Positions 1 to 8,452 of a stretch of 28,031 nucleotides of DNA are shown in pieces (the first letter of the stretch is position 1; the number at the start of each line of letters is the position of its first letter). Source of the DNA: JBHIFE01 sp046760985 (GTDB taxonomy: Bacteria; Chloroflexota; Dehalococcoidia; Dehalococcoidales; RBG-16-60-22); the NCBI GenBank assembly GCA_046760985.1, contig JBHIFE010000005.1:1-28031 (forward strand). The letters are read 5' to 3'. The translations under genes were made by a program, and so were the position numbers. Under the pieces are notes generated by a model that worked only from the letters and a program-made list of their open reading frames with translations, had not been told where the DNA came from and ran no database searches.

Positions 1-495
1 TGAGGTAATAACGTTGCTTCCTGGTTTCTCGATGCCGCGCATAATCATGCACAGGTGTTCTGCCTGAATAACTACCGCCACCCCGTCTGGCTTAATCGCC
101 TCATTAATCGCATCAGCAATCTGGGTGGTCATTCTCTCCTGAAGCTGAGGACGCTTGGCAATGATTTCCACCACCCGAGCTAGTTTACTGATTCCTACAA
201 TACGCCCCTCATTATTTGGAATGTAGCCGATATGGACTACTCCGTAAAATGGCAAGAGGTGGTGCTCACACATAGAATAAAAGGGGATATCCTTTAAAAT
301 TACCATTTCCCGATGTCCCAGCTCAAAACCTACCGTCAGCTCTTTCTTCGGGTCTTTGTCCAGTCCCCAAAAAAGTTCAGCATACATTTCAGCCACACGT
401 TCGGGAGTCCCTACCAAACCCTCCCGACTAGGCTCTTCCCCAATAGCCTCAATTATAGAAGCTACTGCTTTTTCAATCTTAGACTCATCAAACAT
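1..495 (-). CDS. folE: GTP cyclohydrolase I, C-terminus cut by window start
   Basis: Converts GTP to 7,8-dihydroneopterin triphosphate, the first step of folate/pterin synthesis, in the cytoplasm. The frame runs open from an ATG at 493-495 to the first base of the window, giving 165 residues of an enzyme usually about 185-220 long, so roughly the last 20-30 residues are missing. The zinc-site motif CEHH is at residues 76-79 and the third zinc ligand lies in HLCM (Cys149); these match the Cys/His/Cys ligands of the E. coli enzyme. The N-terminal TPERVAEMY motif is also typical. A strong AGGAGG lies 6 bases before the ATG. It follows thrC by 53 bases on the same strand and may be the last gene of the hom-thrC operon. 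Confidence 0.95.
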   Translation of the reverse strand, partial: MFDESKIEKAVASIIEAIGEEPSREGLVGTPERVAEMYAELFWGLDKDPKKELTVGFELGHREMVILKDIPFYSMCEHHLLPFYGVVHIGYIPNNEGRIVGISKLARVVEIIAKRPQLQERMTTQIADAINEAIKPDGVAVVIQAEHLCMIMRGIEKPGSNVITS

Positions 496-548
496 TCTTG
501 CCTCCTTTATCCTGCTACCGGACAACTCTAGAGGACCTGACGGTACGG

Positions 549-1601
549 TTAACTCCAGCCCAAAGCCTGTTCCACAGCGGCTATATCAGCCGGAAGCTTA
601 GGGAAGGGCGGTATGTTCTTCAGGGCGGTATCAGTATCCTTCAGACCGGTGCCGGTTATCACACAAACGACTCTCTTTTGGGAAAAGTCCATTCCTTTAT
701 GAGAGAGCTTGACGAGCCCGGCTACAGAAGCTGCCGAAGCTGGCTCACCAAAGACACCAGCCTTGGTCGCCACCAGCTTTTGAGCGGATAGGATTTGGTC
801 ATCACTAACCATGTCAATAATACCGCCAGACTCATCACGAGCGGCAACTGCCCTTTGCCAGCTGGCTGGATTTCCGATGCGTATCGCTGAGGCAATCGTT
901 TCTGGTTCTTTAATTGCATAGCCGCGAACGATGGGGGCAGCCCCCTCAGCTTGAAAACCCATCATCTTTGGTTTATTCCCTGCCCTGCCTGATTGGTAAT
1001 ATTCCACAAATCCCTTCCAGTAAGCAGTAATATTACCCGCATTACCCACCGGAATAAAGAGATAGTCCGGAGCCTCAGCCAAAATGTCAATAATCTCAAA
1101 GGCAGCCGTTTTTTGCCCCTCAATACGATGGGGATTGATGGAGTTTACCAGAGTAACCGGGTGCTTCTGGGTGAGAGTTCGCACCATGTTTAGAGCCTGG
1201 TCAAAATTGCCGTCAATGGTTATTATTTTAGCGCCAAAGATGATGGCTTGAGCCAGCTTACCCAGAGCAATCCTGCCTTCAGGTACGATGATGATAGCGG
1301 TGAGCCCCCAATAGGCAGCGTAAGCCGCGGCTGAGGCGCTGGTATTGCCGGTTGAGGCACACATTATAGCCTTACTGCCAGCTTCCAATGCCTTGGCTAC
1401 GGCAACTACCATGCCCCGGTCTTTGAATGAGCCGGTAGGATTACATCCCTCTAACTTAAGATAGAGCTCCCCACAGCCAATTTCCTTTGCCAGTGCGTCA
1501 CACTTGACTAATGGGGTATCTCCCTCCCCTAGTGAAAATAGAGGTGTGTTGTGGGTAATTGGCAGGAAATCTTTATAGTTAACCAGAACCCCTGTTTTCA
1601 T
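549..1601 (-). CDS. thrC: threonine synthase
   Basis: PLP-dependent conversion of O-phosphohomoserine to threonine. The 350-residue length fits the short, monodomain bacterial/archaeal type. PLP-binding Lys60 sits in the motif GSFKDRG (58-64); the glycine/serine phosphate-binding loop appears as STGNTSAS, and the C-terminal glycine loop as TGTGLKDTD. The substrate-end motif EGDTPLV is near residue 26. The ATG (1599-1601) overlaps the TAA stop of hom by one base (TAATG), which indicates translational coupling, so homoserine made by hom is upstream in the same transcript. No homoserine kinase gene (thrB) is visible in the window. Confidence 0.96.
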   Translation of the reverse strand: MKTGVLVNYKDFLPITHNTPLFSLGEGDTPLVKCDALAKEIGCGELYLKLEGCNPTGSFKDRGMVVAVAKALEAGSKAIMCASTGNTSASAAAYAAYWGLTAIIIVPEGRIALGKLAQAIIFGAKIITIDGNFDQALNMVRTLTQKHPVTLVNSINPHRIEGQKTAAFEIIDILAEAPDYLFIPVGNAGNITAYWKGFVEYYQSGRAGNKPKMMGFQAEGAAPIVRGYAIKEPETIASAIRIGNPASWQRAVAARDESGGIIDMVSDDQILSAQKLVATKAGVFGEPASAASVAGLVKLSHKGMDFSQKRVVCVITGTGLKDTDTALKNIPPFPKLPADIAAVEQALGWS

Positions 1602-2905
1602 TAAGCATGTTCAACCCGAATGAAATTACTTATCTCCTTAACCACCTCAAGATGCTCTAGCTGGCTGAGAGCCTGCTGCATCGCTTTTTCCTGAGCTGGA
1701 TGCGTCATGATAACAATTTCTGCGGTCTGAGCTACGATATCAGCCTCTTTCTGGATAACCGAGGAAATACTGATTAAATGGTCACCTAAAATCTTAGAAA
1801 TCTGAGCTAGAACGCCGGGGCGGTCAGCTACATTCATTCTGAGGTAGTATCGTGTTTCAATTTCAGCCATAGGTTTGATGCTCTTAGCTGACTCCAATTT
1901 CCGCCTGGCTTTATCAGCAACACCAAGGATGATATCCTGCGCCGAGGAGACAATATCAGCGATAACGGCGCTGCTGGTGGGCAGAGCACCGGCACCCTCA
2001 CCAAAGAAAAGCACCTTGCCGGCTAGGTCGCCTTCAACCAGAATGGCATTATAAACACCGTCAACCTTAGCTAAGAGGGAATCTTCCGGAATTAAAACCG
2101 GGTGAACTCGCACCTCAATGGAGTTATCAAGCTGCTTGGCTATAGCCAGCAGCTTTATGGCGAACCCCAGTTCTTGAGCATAGCGGAAATCACGGCTGCC
2201 AATTTGTGAAATCCCCTCACAGTAAATATCTTCAGGTCGGACTTGAGTCTGGAAGGCTAAAGAGGCAAGAATAGCCAGCTTATAATTGGCATCTATTCCC
2301 TCAATATCATTTTCTGGGTCGGCTTCAGCATAGCCTAACTCCTGGGCGCTTTTGAGAGCCGAGGGGAAATCTATGCCTTCTTTTGCCATTCGGGTGAGAA
2401 TATAGTTGGTAGTCCCGTTTATTATGGCGTAAATAGCCCTTATCTCATTAGCCACCAGGTCATGCTTGAACGGGGCAATCAAGGGAATACCACCACCGAC
2501 GCTGGCTTCATAGCGCAGACCCACCCCATGCTGCTGAGCCAAAGCTTGTAGTTCCATTCCGTGTTTGGCAATAACCTCCTTGTTGGAGGTGACCACATGC
2601 TTGCCACTGGATATGGCTCGCTTCAAGTACTCCCGGGCTGGGTTCTCCCCACCGATTGCCTCAACAACTATGTCTATCCTAGGCTCGGCGAAAAACTCAT
2701 CAGCATCAGTGGTAAAAAGTTCAGATGGCATCTTGAGTGCCAGGGGTCGGGCTAAATCTGGCGGCAATACCTTTATCTTCCGCAGGACAACGGGACAGCC
2801 AACCTGTTCAGCCAAGACATCCGCCTTGTCCGTTAACACTTTAGCCACTTGCCCACTGACTACGCCGAGTCCCATTAACCCAATGCCGATACTCTCTCTT
2901 TTCAT
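1601..2905 (-). CDS. hom: homoserine dehydrogenase with C-terminal ACT domain
   Basis: NAD(P)H-dependent reduction of aspartate semialdehyde to homoserine, the branch point to threonine and methionine. The 434 residues show an N-terminal Rossmann nucleotide-binding segment (residues 6-24), the catalytic-domain motifs NGTTNYILT and AEADPENDIEG, and an ACT domain over about residues 352-434 (RMNVADRPGVLAQI), which normally mediates feedback inhibition by threonine. The usual GLGTVGSG dinucleotide loop reads GLGVVSGQ, so the third glycine is shifted by one place. It lies 21 bases after the parvulin-like gene and overlaps thrC by one base. The ATG at 2903-2905 has only a short AAGG close to it, so translation may depend on the upstream gene. 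Confidence 0.95.
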   Translation of the reverse strand: MKRESIGIGLMGLGVVSGQVAKVLTDKADVLAEQVGCPVVLRKIKVLPPDLARPLALKMPSELFTTDADEFFAEPRIDIVVEAIGGENPAREYLKRAISSGKHVVTSNKEVIAKHGMELQALAQQHGVGLRYEASVGGGIPLIAPFKHDLVANEIRAIYAIINGTTNYILTRMAKEGIDFPSALKSAQELGYAEADPENDIEGIDANYKLAILASLAFQTQVRPEDIYCEGISQIGSRDFRYAQELGFAIKLLAIAKQLDNSIEVRVHPVLIPEDSLLAKVDGVYNAILVEGDLAGKVLFFGEGAGALPTSSAVIADIVSSAQDIILGVADKARRKLESAKSIKPMAEIETRYYLRMNVADRPGVLAQISKILGDHLISISSVIQKEADIVAQTAEIVIMTHPAQEKAMQQALSQLEHLEVVKEISNFIRVEHA

Positions 2906-2926
2906 CCTTAGTACCTCTGGTTAATT

Positions 2927-4183
2927 CTAGCCTCTCATTGCCTGCTCTATTGCCCATGCCTTTTTCTGGGCATCTAGATAACTATCGTCAATCTCGTTTT
3001 CCGGGTCATCCCAGAGTGAAGAAAGCCACTCGTCTAAAGCTCTCACCTTTAGTAACTCTCTATCATCATCCTCAATCGGTCTATCCTCATCTTTATCAAC
3101 TACCTTTACTAGCCAATAGCCTCCTTTGGTGATAGTAGTCTCATCACGAATTGGCTGGCTTAACGTTCCAAGCTCTATCTTTGGGTCAAAAGCAAAGTCA
3201 TCAATAAAAGGGCTTATCATACCGGGACTTATTTCATATTCTCCTTCGTTTTCCTCAACTCCTTCAAGCAGAGAAAACTCTTTAGCCAGAGTGGCAAAGT
3301 CCTCACCTGCCTCCAGTCTGCCTCTTACCTCCTCTGCCTCTTCTTCGCTGCCTAATAACATTGCCTGAATATGGGCTTCCTCTTCGTTTCTGTCTAAGAC
3401 TCTGACCAGCCAGTAGCCTACTTCCTTGCTTATTTCCTCATCGTATATGGGCTGGCTTAATACCCCTACTTCAGAGTTGAAGGCATACTCTACTATAATG
3501 GGGCTTAATAAATCATTCAAGATATTTTTAGGGTGCCAACCAAAGTCACCCTGATTAGCTTTAGAAAGATAATCTAGAGAAAGTTCTCCAGCTAGTTCAG
3601 TAAAGCTCTCACCATTCTCCAACCTGGCTTTAACCTCACTTGCCTGTTGCTCACTTTCCAGCAGCATTGCCATTAGGTGTACCTGCTGGGCAGAGGCTGG
3701 CACCTGCTGCTCAAAATATTGGTCTCGCAGTTTGATTATTAACAGCCGAGTCCGGGCTAAATCCCTACCGACCTCGTTGTTAGGCAGGTCGGAACTTTGG
3801 AGTTCCCTGGTGACTTCAGTGTCAGTGACACTGATCCCTATTTTTGAGGCTCCTTGTCTGATTAGTTCATCGTGCTCGATTTTTTCCACCGTAGCATCAG
3901 CCAACAATTCCATATTTGGCGCAGGTTGAGTCCTTCGGTAAAGTTTAAGCGTCTCTACATAGTACTTCATATCAAATTCGGTATCATTTACTTTAATTGC
4001 GGTTTGACGCAATGGTTGGTACTGACCAATATACCACCCCACCCCTATAATCACAATAACGGCGGCAATAACGAAGATTCCCGAGCCAAGAATAATACGC
4101 TGTCTCTTCTGCTGTTGCTGCCACCGGGAAAGCTGGCGCTTGGTAACCACACGCTGGGGTTTCTCTGCCTTCTTTTTAACCAA
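2927..4183 (-). CDS. membrane-anchored SurA/PpiC-like protein with two degenerate parvulin domains
   Basis: The 418-residue protein has a basic cytoplasmic N-terminus (1-29), one transmembrane helix (about 30-52) and an extracytoplasmic part resembling SurA/PrsA folding factors. An N-terminal helical domain (about 65-160) is followed by two tandem parvulin-like repeats (about 168-263 and 270-362), each beginning with an [AV]H strand (His169, His271) and carrying a G.[DS]F..LA..[FL]S-type motif. In both repeats the late GYH motif of active parvulins reads GYW (Trp258, Trp357), which suggests a chaperone role rather than isomerase activity. The start is a TTG at 4181-4183 with GAGGG upstream and an in-frame stop soon before it. 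It is the first gene of the hom-thrC transcript and has its own promoter. Confidence 0.85.
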   Translation of the reverse strand: MVKKKAEKPQRVVTKRQLSRWQQQQKRQRIILGSGIFVIAAVIVIIGVGWYIGQYQPLRQTAIKVNDTEFDMKYYVETLKLYRRTQPAPNMELLADATVEKIEHDELIRQGASKIGISVTDTEVTRELQSSDLPNNEVGRDLARTRLLIIKLRDQYFEQQVPASAQQVHLMAMLLESEQQASEVKARLENGESFTELAGELSLDYLSKANQGDFGWHPKNILNDLLSPIIVEYAFNSEVGVLSQPIYDEEISKEVGYWLVRVLDRNEEEAHIQAMLLGSEEEAEEVRGRLEAGEDFATLAKEFSLLEGVEENEGEYEISPGMISPFIDDFAFDPKIELGTLSQPIRDETTITKGGYWLVKVVDKDEDRPIEDDDRELLKVRALDEWLSSLWDDPENEIDDSYLDAQKKAWAIEQAMRG

Positions 4184-4217
4184 GCTTAAACCCTCTCATT
4201 GGCAGAATGCTCTTATA

Positions 4218-4246
4218 TTTATAACGCAAAACCCCCATCTTTTCAA
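4218..4246 (-). promoter_or_regulatory. sigma70-type promoter of the parvulin-hom-thrC operon
   Basis: On the minus strand TTGAAA (4241-4246) is separated by 17 bases from TATAAA (4218-4223). The expected start of transcription is near 4211, about 28 bases before the TTG start codon. Inferred from consensus and position only. Confidence 0.6.
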
Positions 4247-4305
4247 ATGGAGCTTAGTAGATTGTTTATATAAACCTCACCCCTTTAGTTTGTGAGGGCT
4301 GTTAT

Positions 4306-4390
4306 CACCCTCACCCCCTGTGTCCCCCTCTCCCTCAAGGGAGAGGGGGAAGAATATTAAAAGAGGGGCTACACCCCTCTTACACACCCC
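4306..4390. repeat. two-hairpin dispersed repeat, copy A
   Basis: A GC-rich element of about 85 bp. Hairpin 1 has perfect 13-bp arms (4323-4335 and 4338-4350) around a CA dinucleotide. A 10-base AT-rich spacer follows, then hairpin 2 with 8-bp arms AAGAGGGG/CCCCTCTT (4361-4368 and 4374-4381) and a 5-base loop, ending in a C-rich tail. The same order of parts occurs at 15429-15511 (copy C). Between copies, arm sequences differ while pairing is kept, as expected for a mobile or structured repeat (REP or MITE type). The 474-base gap 4184-4657 holds this element, copy B and the operon promoter; no gene is credible there. Confidence 0.75.
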
Positions 4391-4411
4391 TTATGATATT
4401 TGTTTATTAAA

Positions 4412-4476
4412 GGGTGGGGGAAGAGATTTAAGAGAGGGGCGAAGCCCCCTCTCTTACTTGTACTCTTATACTCCCC
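4412..4476. repeat. two-hairpin dispersed repeat, copy B (5'-truncated)
   Basis: Same orientation as copy A and about 20 bases after it. Only the right half of hairpin 1 is present (GTGGGGGAAGAG), followed by the AT spacer and hairpin 2 (4429-4440 with 4444-4456, GAA loop, one bulged C), then a tail with CTCCCCC. A further C-rich/G-rich inverted pair at 4472-4495 may be part of a longer version. It appears to be a partial copy. Confidence 0.6.
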
Positions 4477-4657
4477 CTTTGTTAAAGGAAGGGGGTCAGC
4501 GGGACAGGTTGCTAAACAATGTCGGTGGGGGAGGTTGTTTAACAGCTCATACTTGGGAATGGGGTTAACATGCTGCGGGGGAAGGAAGTTCACGAAGGCA
4601 ATTTATGTGGAGCAAAGCTAAAATTTTATGCCCTGGCTTGGTTTGCTGTTAACTAGA

Positions 4658-7384
4658 TTAAGAGGCAGTCTGCGTTAGCTGTTTTCCTTCTTGCCACCGG
4701 AAAATGGCTTTGCTTATCTCCAAGACGGGAAAGACCGTCCCAGCTAAGAGGATAACAATTACCCAGTCAATAACACCCAAGGAAAAGGTATGGAATAACG
4801 GCTGCAGGAATGGCACGTAAATAATCACGAGCATGAGCATTACTTGTGAGATTATAGCCAGATTTAGCCATTTATTACTAAACATACCAATCTGGAATAT
4901 AGACTTCTTGTCGGAACGGAAGTTGTAAGCCTTGAAGAATTGGATAATGATGAGGATAAGGAAGACGAAGGCTTGTGCCTCTATCATGCCTCTGCCGGCA
5001 TCCAGTGCCCATTTAAATACCCCCAGGTTTACTAAGGCAGACCATATGCCACCGATGACCATAAGTATTACCACTGGTTTGGTAAAGATGCCTTGACCCC
5101 GGGGACGTGGCTTTTGCTCCATAATATCCGGGTCAGCCGGGTCAACGGATAGGGCAATGGCAGGTAAGCCATCGGTGACCAGATTGACAAACAAGATCTG
5201 AACAGCAATGAGCGGTATGGCTCCGTAAGGTAGCCCGAATAACGGGCCGAAGAGGATGGCACCGGCCATTACTAATATTTCCCCGATATTGGATGAAAGT
5301 AAATACATCAGGTATTTCTTAATGTTGCCAAAGATGCCCCTACCCTCCTCAACTGCAGCCACAATAGAGGCAAAGTTATCATCGGTGAGCACCATATCCG
5401 CTGCTTCTTTGGTGACATCGGTGCCGGTAATCCCCATAGCCACACCGATGTCGGCTTTCTTCAAGGCTGGAGCATCATTCACGCCGTCTCCAGTCATAGC
5501 CACCACGTGTCCCTTTTTTGCCAAAGCCTCAACAACTCGTAGTTTATGGGCTGGGGAAACCCGGGCATAGACTTCTATTCTCTCTACCAAATCTTCAAAC
5601 TCTTTGTCACTTAACTTATCCAGTTCAGCACCACTGAGGGCAACGCCTTCCTTCAGCAAGCCCAATTCCTTAGCTATGGCAATGGCAGTTAGCTTATGGT
5701 CACCGGTTATCATCACTGACTTTATCCCGGCTAGGTCGCAAAGCTTTACCGCTTCCTTAACCTCTTCTCGGGGCGGGTCAATCATGCCGGCAAGACCAAC
5801 AAAAATCATATCCTTTTCTATAGTTTCGTTTATAACAGCGGTATGGGGGAGCTGCTTATATGCCATGCCCAAGACCCGGAGGGCATCGGATGCCATTTCT
5901 TGAGCAAGAGCTAGGATGTTATTTCTGTCCTCATTGGTTAATTCTCTTTCCTGCCCATTGCAGCTAATATGGCTACAGGAGCTCAAAATTACTTCCGGTG
6001 CCCCCTTGGAGTAGGCAATTTTACCTTGGGGTGTCTGATGGACGGTAGTCATCCTTTTTGTCTCTGAAGAGAAGGGGATTTCACTAAGGCGAGGGAATTG
6101 GCTATTACGCTCTTTTTGCCACAGGTCAGCCTTAGCGGCGGCTACGACTAAGGCACCCTCGGTGGGGTCACCCTTGATTCTCCAGGTACCATTAACAGAA
6201 GTGAGAGAGGTGTCATTGCATAGAGCACTTATGTCAAGCAATTTTTGTAAAGCCGGGTCTTGCTCAGGCTCAACTGCTGTACCATTAAGGTAAAAATCCC
6301 CTTTAGGTTCATAACCAACCCCGGTAACGTCAATGAGCTTGCCGTTCACATAAATACGTCGGACTGTCATCTGGTCTTGGGTGAGTGTGCCAGTTTTATC
6401 CGAGCAAATAAATGTGGTGCAACCAAGGGTCTCTACTGCCGGGAGCTTTCTCATTAAAGCATGGCGTTTTACCATCCGTCGGACACCGAGAGCTAAACTG
6501 ATAACCACCACTGCCGGCAGGGCTTCAGGAACAGCAGCTACTGCCAAAGCTACTCCCCAGATGAACATCTCCAGAATCTCATGTCCTCTCATAATGCCGA
6601 GTCCAGCCAGCAGAAAACACAAGGTTAAGGCACCGATGCCAATCCACTTTCCCATGCGGTCGAGGTTAATCTGGAGGGGGGTACGCTCTGCCTTGACTTC
6701 CTGGAGCATAGCAGCAATCTTGCCAAATTCGGTGGACATACCGGTAGCAGTTACAATAGCCTTGGCTCTACCGTAGACAGCGGCTGTCCCCATAAACACC
6801 GTATTTCGTCTGTCGCCTACATCCACTTCGCCTTGAATGGGGTCACTTATTTTGTCAACTGGAACCGACTCTCCGGTGAGGGGGGCTTCATCTGTCTTTA
6901 GATTGATGGCTTCAATGAGGCGGGCGTCAGCTGGTATCCGGTCTCCAGTCCTAAGGAGGATTATATCTCCGGGTACCAATTCTCGGGCGGGTATTTCTAC
7001 TTCCTTTTCTTCTCTCAATACTGAGGCGGTGGGTGCTGCCATCTTTTTTAAGGCTTCCATCGCCCGCTCAGCTCGGTATTCCTGGACAAAGCCCAAGCCG
7101 CAGGCAAAAAAGACGATGACCGCAATAAGGATGGCATCAGCCACTTCACCGAGGATAGCCGATAAGACCACCGCAATAAGGAGGATAATAATGAGAAAGC
7201 TCTTGAATTGCTCCAAGAAGATTAGCCACGGAGAGATTTTCTCCTTCTTTACCAGCTCGTTGGGACCGAACTGAGCTAGTCGCTTCTGGGCTTCTTCTTG
7301 GCTTAAGCCGGAAATATTGGAATTGAGTGAAGTTATGGTTTCCGAGGCTTCCAGATTATGCCAATTCTTGGAACCTATTCCCAA
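4658..7384 (-). CDS. P-type Ca2+-transporting ATPase (P2A class)
   Basis: An ATP-driven cation pump of the cytoplasmic membrane, 908 residues, full length for the P2A family. Visible in order: N-terminal cation-ATPase motif (GLSQEEA.KRL..FGPNEL), TGES of the actuator domain (170-173), the TM4 motif PEALP (286-290), the phosphorylated Asp329 in SDKTGTLT, the hinge TGDGVNDAPAL, NIGE in TM5 and NLVTDG in TM6. The TM4 Glu, TM5 Asn/Glu and TM6 Asn/Thr/Asp equivalents of the SERCA calcium sites are present, supporting Ca2+ export, although Mn2+ or another cation cannot be excluded. The start is TTG (7382-7384) with AAGGG about 12 bases upstream. It stands alone between non-coding regions. Confidence 0.92.
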   Translation of the reverse strand: MGIGSKNWHNLEASETITSLNSNISGLSQEEAQKRLAQFGPNELVKKEKISPWLIFLEQFKSFLIIILLIAVVLSAILGEVADAILIAVIVFFACGLGFVQEYRAERAMEALKKMAAPTASVLREEKEVEIPARELVPGDIILLRTGDRIPADARLIEAINLKTDEAPLTGESVPVDKISDPIQGEVDVGDRRNTVFMGTAAVYGRAKAIVTATGMSTEFGKIAAMLQEVKAERTPLQINLDRMGKWIGIGALTLCFLLAGLGIMRGHEILEMFIWGVALAVAAVPEALPAVVVISLALGVRRMVKRHALMRKLPAVETLGCTTFICSDKTGTLTQDQMTVRRIYVNGKLIDVTGVGYEPKGDFYLNGTAVEPEQDPALQKLLDISALCNDTSLTSVNGTWRIKGDPTEGALVVAAAKADLWQKERNSQFPRLSEIPFSSETKRMTTVHQTPQGKIAYSKGAPEVILSSCSHISCNGQERELTNEDRNNILALAQEMASDALRVLGMAYKQLPHTAVINETIEKDMIFVGLAGMIDPPREEVKEAVKLCDLAGIKSVMITGDHKLTAIAIAKELGLLKEGVALSGAELDKLSDKEFEDLVERIEVYARVSPAHKLRVVEALAKKGHVVAMTGDGVNDAPALKKADIGVAMGITGTDVTKEAADMVLTDDNFASIVAAVEEGRGIFGNIKKYLMYLLSSNIGEILVMAGAILFGPLFGLPYGAIPLIAVQILFVNLVTDGLPAIALSVDPADPDIMEQKPRPRGQGIFTKPVVILMVIGGIWSALVNLGVFKWALDAGRGMIEAQAFVFLILIIIQFFKAYNFRSDKKSIFQIGMFSNKWLNLAIISQVMLMLVIIYVPFLQPLFHTFSLGVIDWVIVILLAGTVFPVLEISKAIFRWQEGKQLTQTAS

Positions 7385-7627
7385 AGTATTCTTTTCCCTT
7401 CTAACTACACAAGCAACTTATTCCTACACACTGCAACAGTGGCTAATATCCTATCCTCAACTCACAAGTTTAAGATACTTGCTAGAGCGTGTCAATAGAC
7501 GCAATGAGAGATTGGTCAGTACTTATGAGTAATTTTGTTTCCTTGTGCCTTGGCAGGTTGATAATGTAAACTGAACGCTGTAGCCGGCATTTTCCGCTTA
7601 AACTGGTAGTTACCGGGGGACATAGAG

Positions 7628-8452
7628 ATGCTTACCCTTGAAGAACGCAATTTAATTTACCAGCGAGCTTATCTGCCAGAACACCTTCCGGACTATGTAG
7701 AAAGCATATCTGGTGCTGAGGCACATATTCACTATGACCACTTGTGCTATACTGCGGGAAACCACCTCATTTTTATTGGTTATCCCTTGGTGGCTCAATC
7801 AAATACACAACAGGCTTACGAATCGGTGTGCAATCGTTTTCAGCCGGTGATAGTGGCAGTGATTGCGCCCCAACTATGGTTCTCTTCTCAGGCTTGTCAG
7901 AATTGGAGTGAGGATGTCTATTATCAATTGGGTTTGCCTTTACCTCATTTTCACCCTGAAGTAGCCTATATGGTGCGGCGGGCAGCTAGGGAACTTCAAG
8001 TGGTTCAAGGAAAATTCAGTCAGGAGCACCAGAAACTGGTCAATGAATTCCTTTCCAAGCACAAGCTCACTCAGCAGCAAAGGCTCGTTTTTGAGGGGAT
8101 GCCACACTATTTGGCTCGTTCAGAGACGGCTAGACTTCTTGAAGCAAGACGCCAGAATGGGGTCTTAGTTGCTTTCAATGTTATAGATTTGGGAGCTGCC
8201 GAATACGCCTTCTACCTTTTCAATTTTCGTTCTACCAAGGAAAAAGTCCCCGGTGCTTCTGACCTGCTTTTCCATAAAATGGTCGGCTTAGCCCAAGAGG
8301 AAGGCAAGAAAGCTATCAATCTGGGATTGGGCATCCATCCTGGCGTCAGTCACTTCAAAGAAAAGTGGGGAGCAACTCCATTTCTTCCCTACACTTCCTG
8401 CTTACTCCGTAGGCAACCTGAGCGAATGGAAGGTCTTCTGGAAAAACTCTAA
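7628..8452 (+). CDS. putative GNAT-fold (FemAB/BioF2-like) acyltransferase
   Basis: A 274-residue protein with no clear signal peptide or membrane segment. The C-terminal half (about 165-274) resembles the second GNAT domain of FemAB/DUF2156-type acyl- or aminoacyltransferases: a variable strand region, then PGASDLLFHKM at about 212-222 and a closing G.HPGVSHFKEKWGA motif (the F..KWG ending is typical). Substrate unknown. The ATG follows GGGGGA by 7 bases. Its TAA stop overlaps the stop of the converging alpha/beta hydrolase gene by 4 bases, so the two genes end within the same sequence and no terminator lies between them. The family assignment is by motif only. Confidence 0.6.
   Translation: MLTLEERNLIYQRAYLPEHLPDYVESISGAEAHIHYDHLCYTAGNHLIFIGYPLVAQSNTQQAYESVCNRFQPVIVAVIAPQLWFSSQACQNWSEDVYYQLGLPLPHFHPEVAYMVRRAARELQVVQGKFSQEHQKLVNEFLSKHKLTQQQRLVFEGMPHYLARSETARLLEARRQNGVLVAFNVIDLGAAEYAFYLFNFRSTKEKVPGASDLLFHKMVGLAQEEGKKAINLGLGIHPGVSHFKEKWGATPFLPYTSCLLRRQPERMEGLLEKL

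Noticed and set aside
3126..3368. Ser-rich plus-strand ORF inside the parvulin-like gene
   Set aside because: Antisense shadow of acidic Glu-rich coding sequence; no SD.
4513..4541. TAAACAA/TTGTTTA inverted pair after repeat copy B
   Set aside because: 7-bp AT-rich arms with a 15-base G-rich loop and no associated gene start; weak.
4320..4621. Open frames of 73-82 codons on both strands in the gap 4184-4657
   Set aside because: They lie across the two-hairpin repeats, are rich in Gly/Pro/Arg from G/C-runs, have no ribosome-binding sites and overlap each other. They are products of the repeat.
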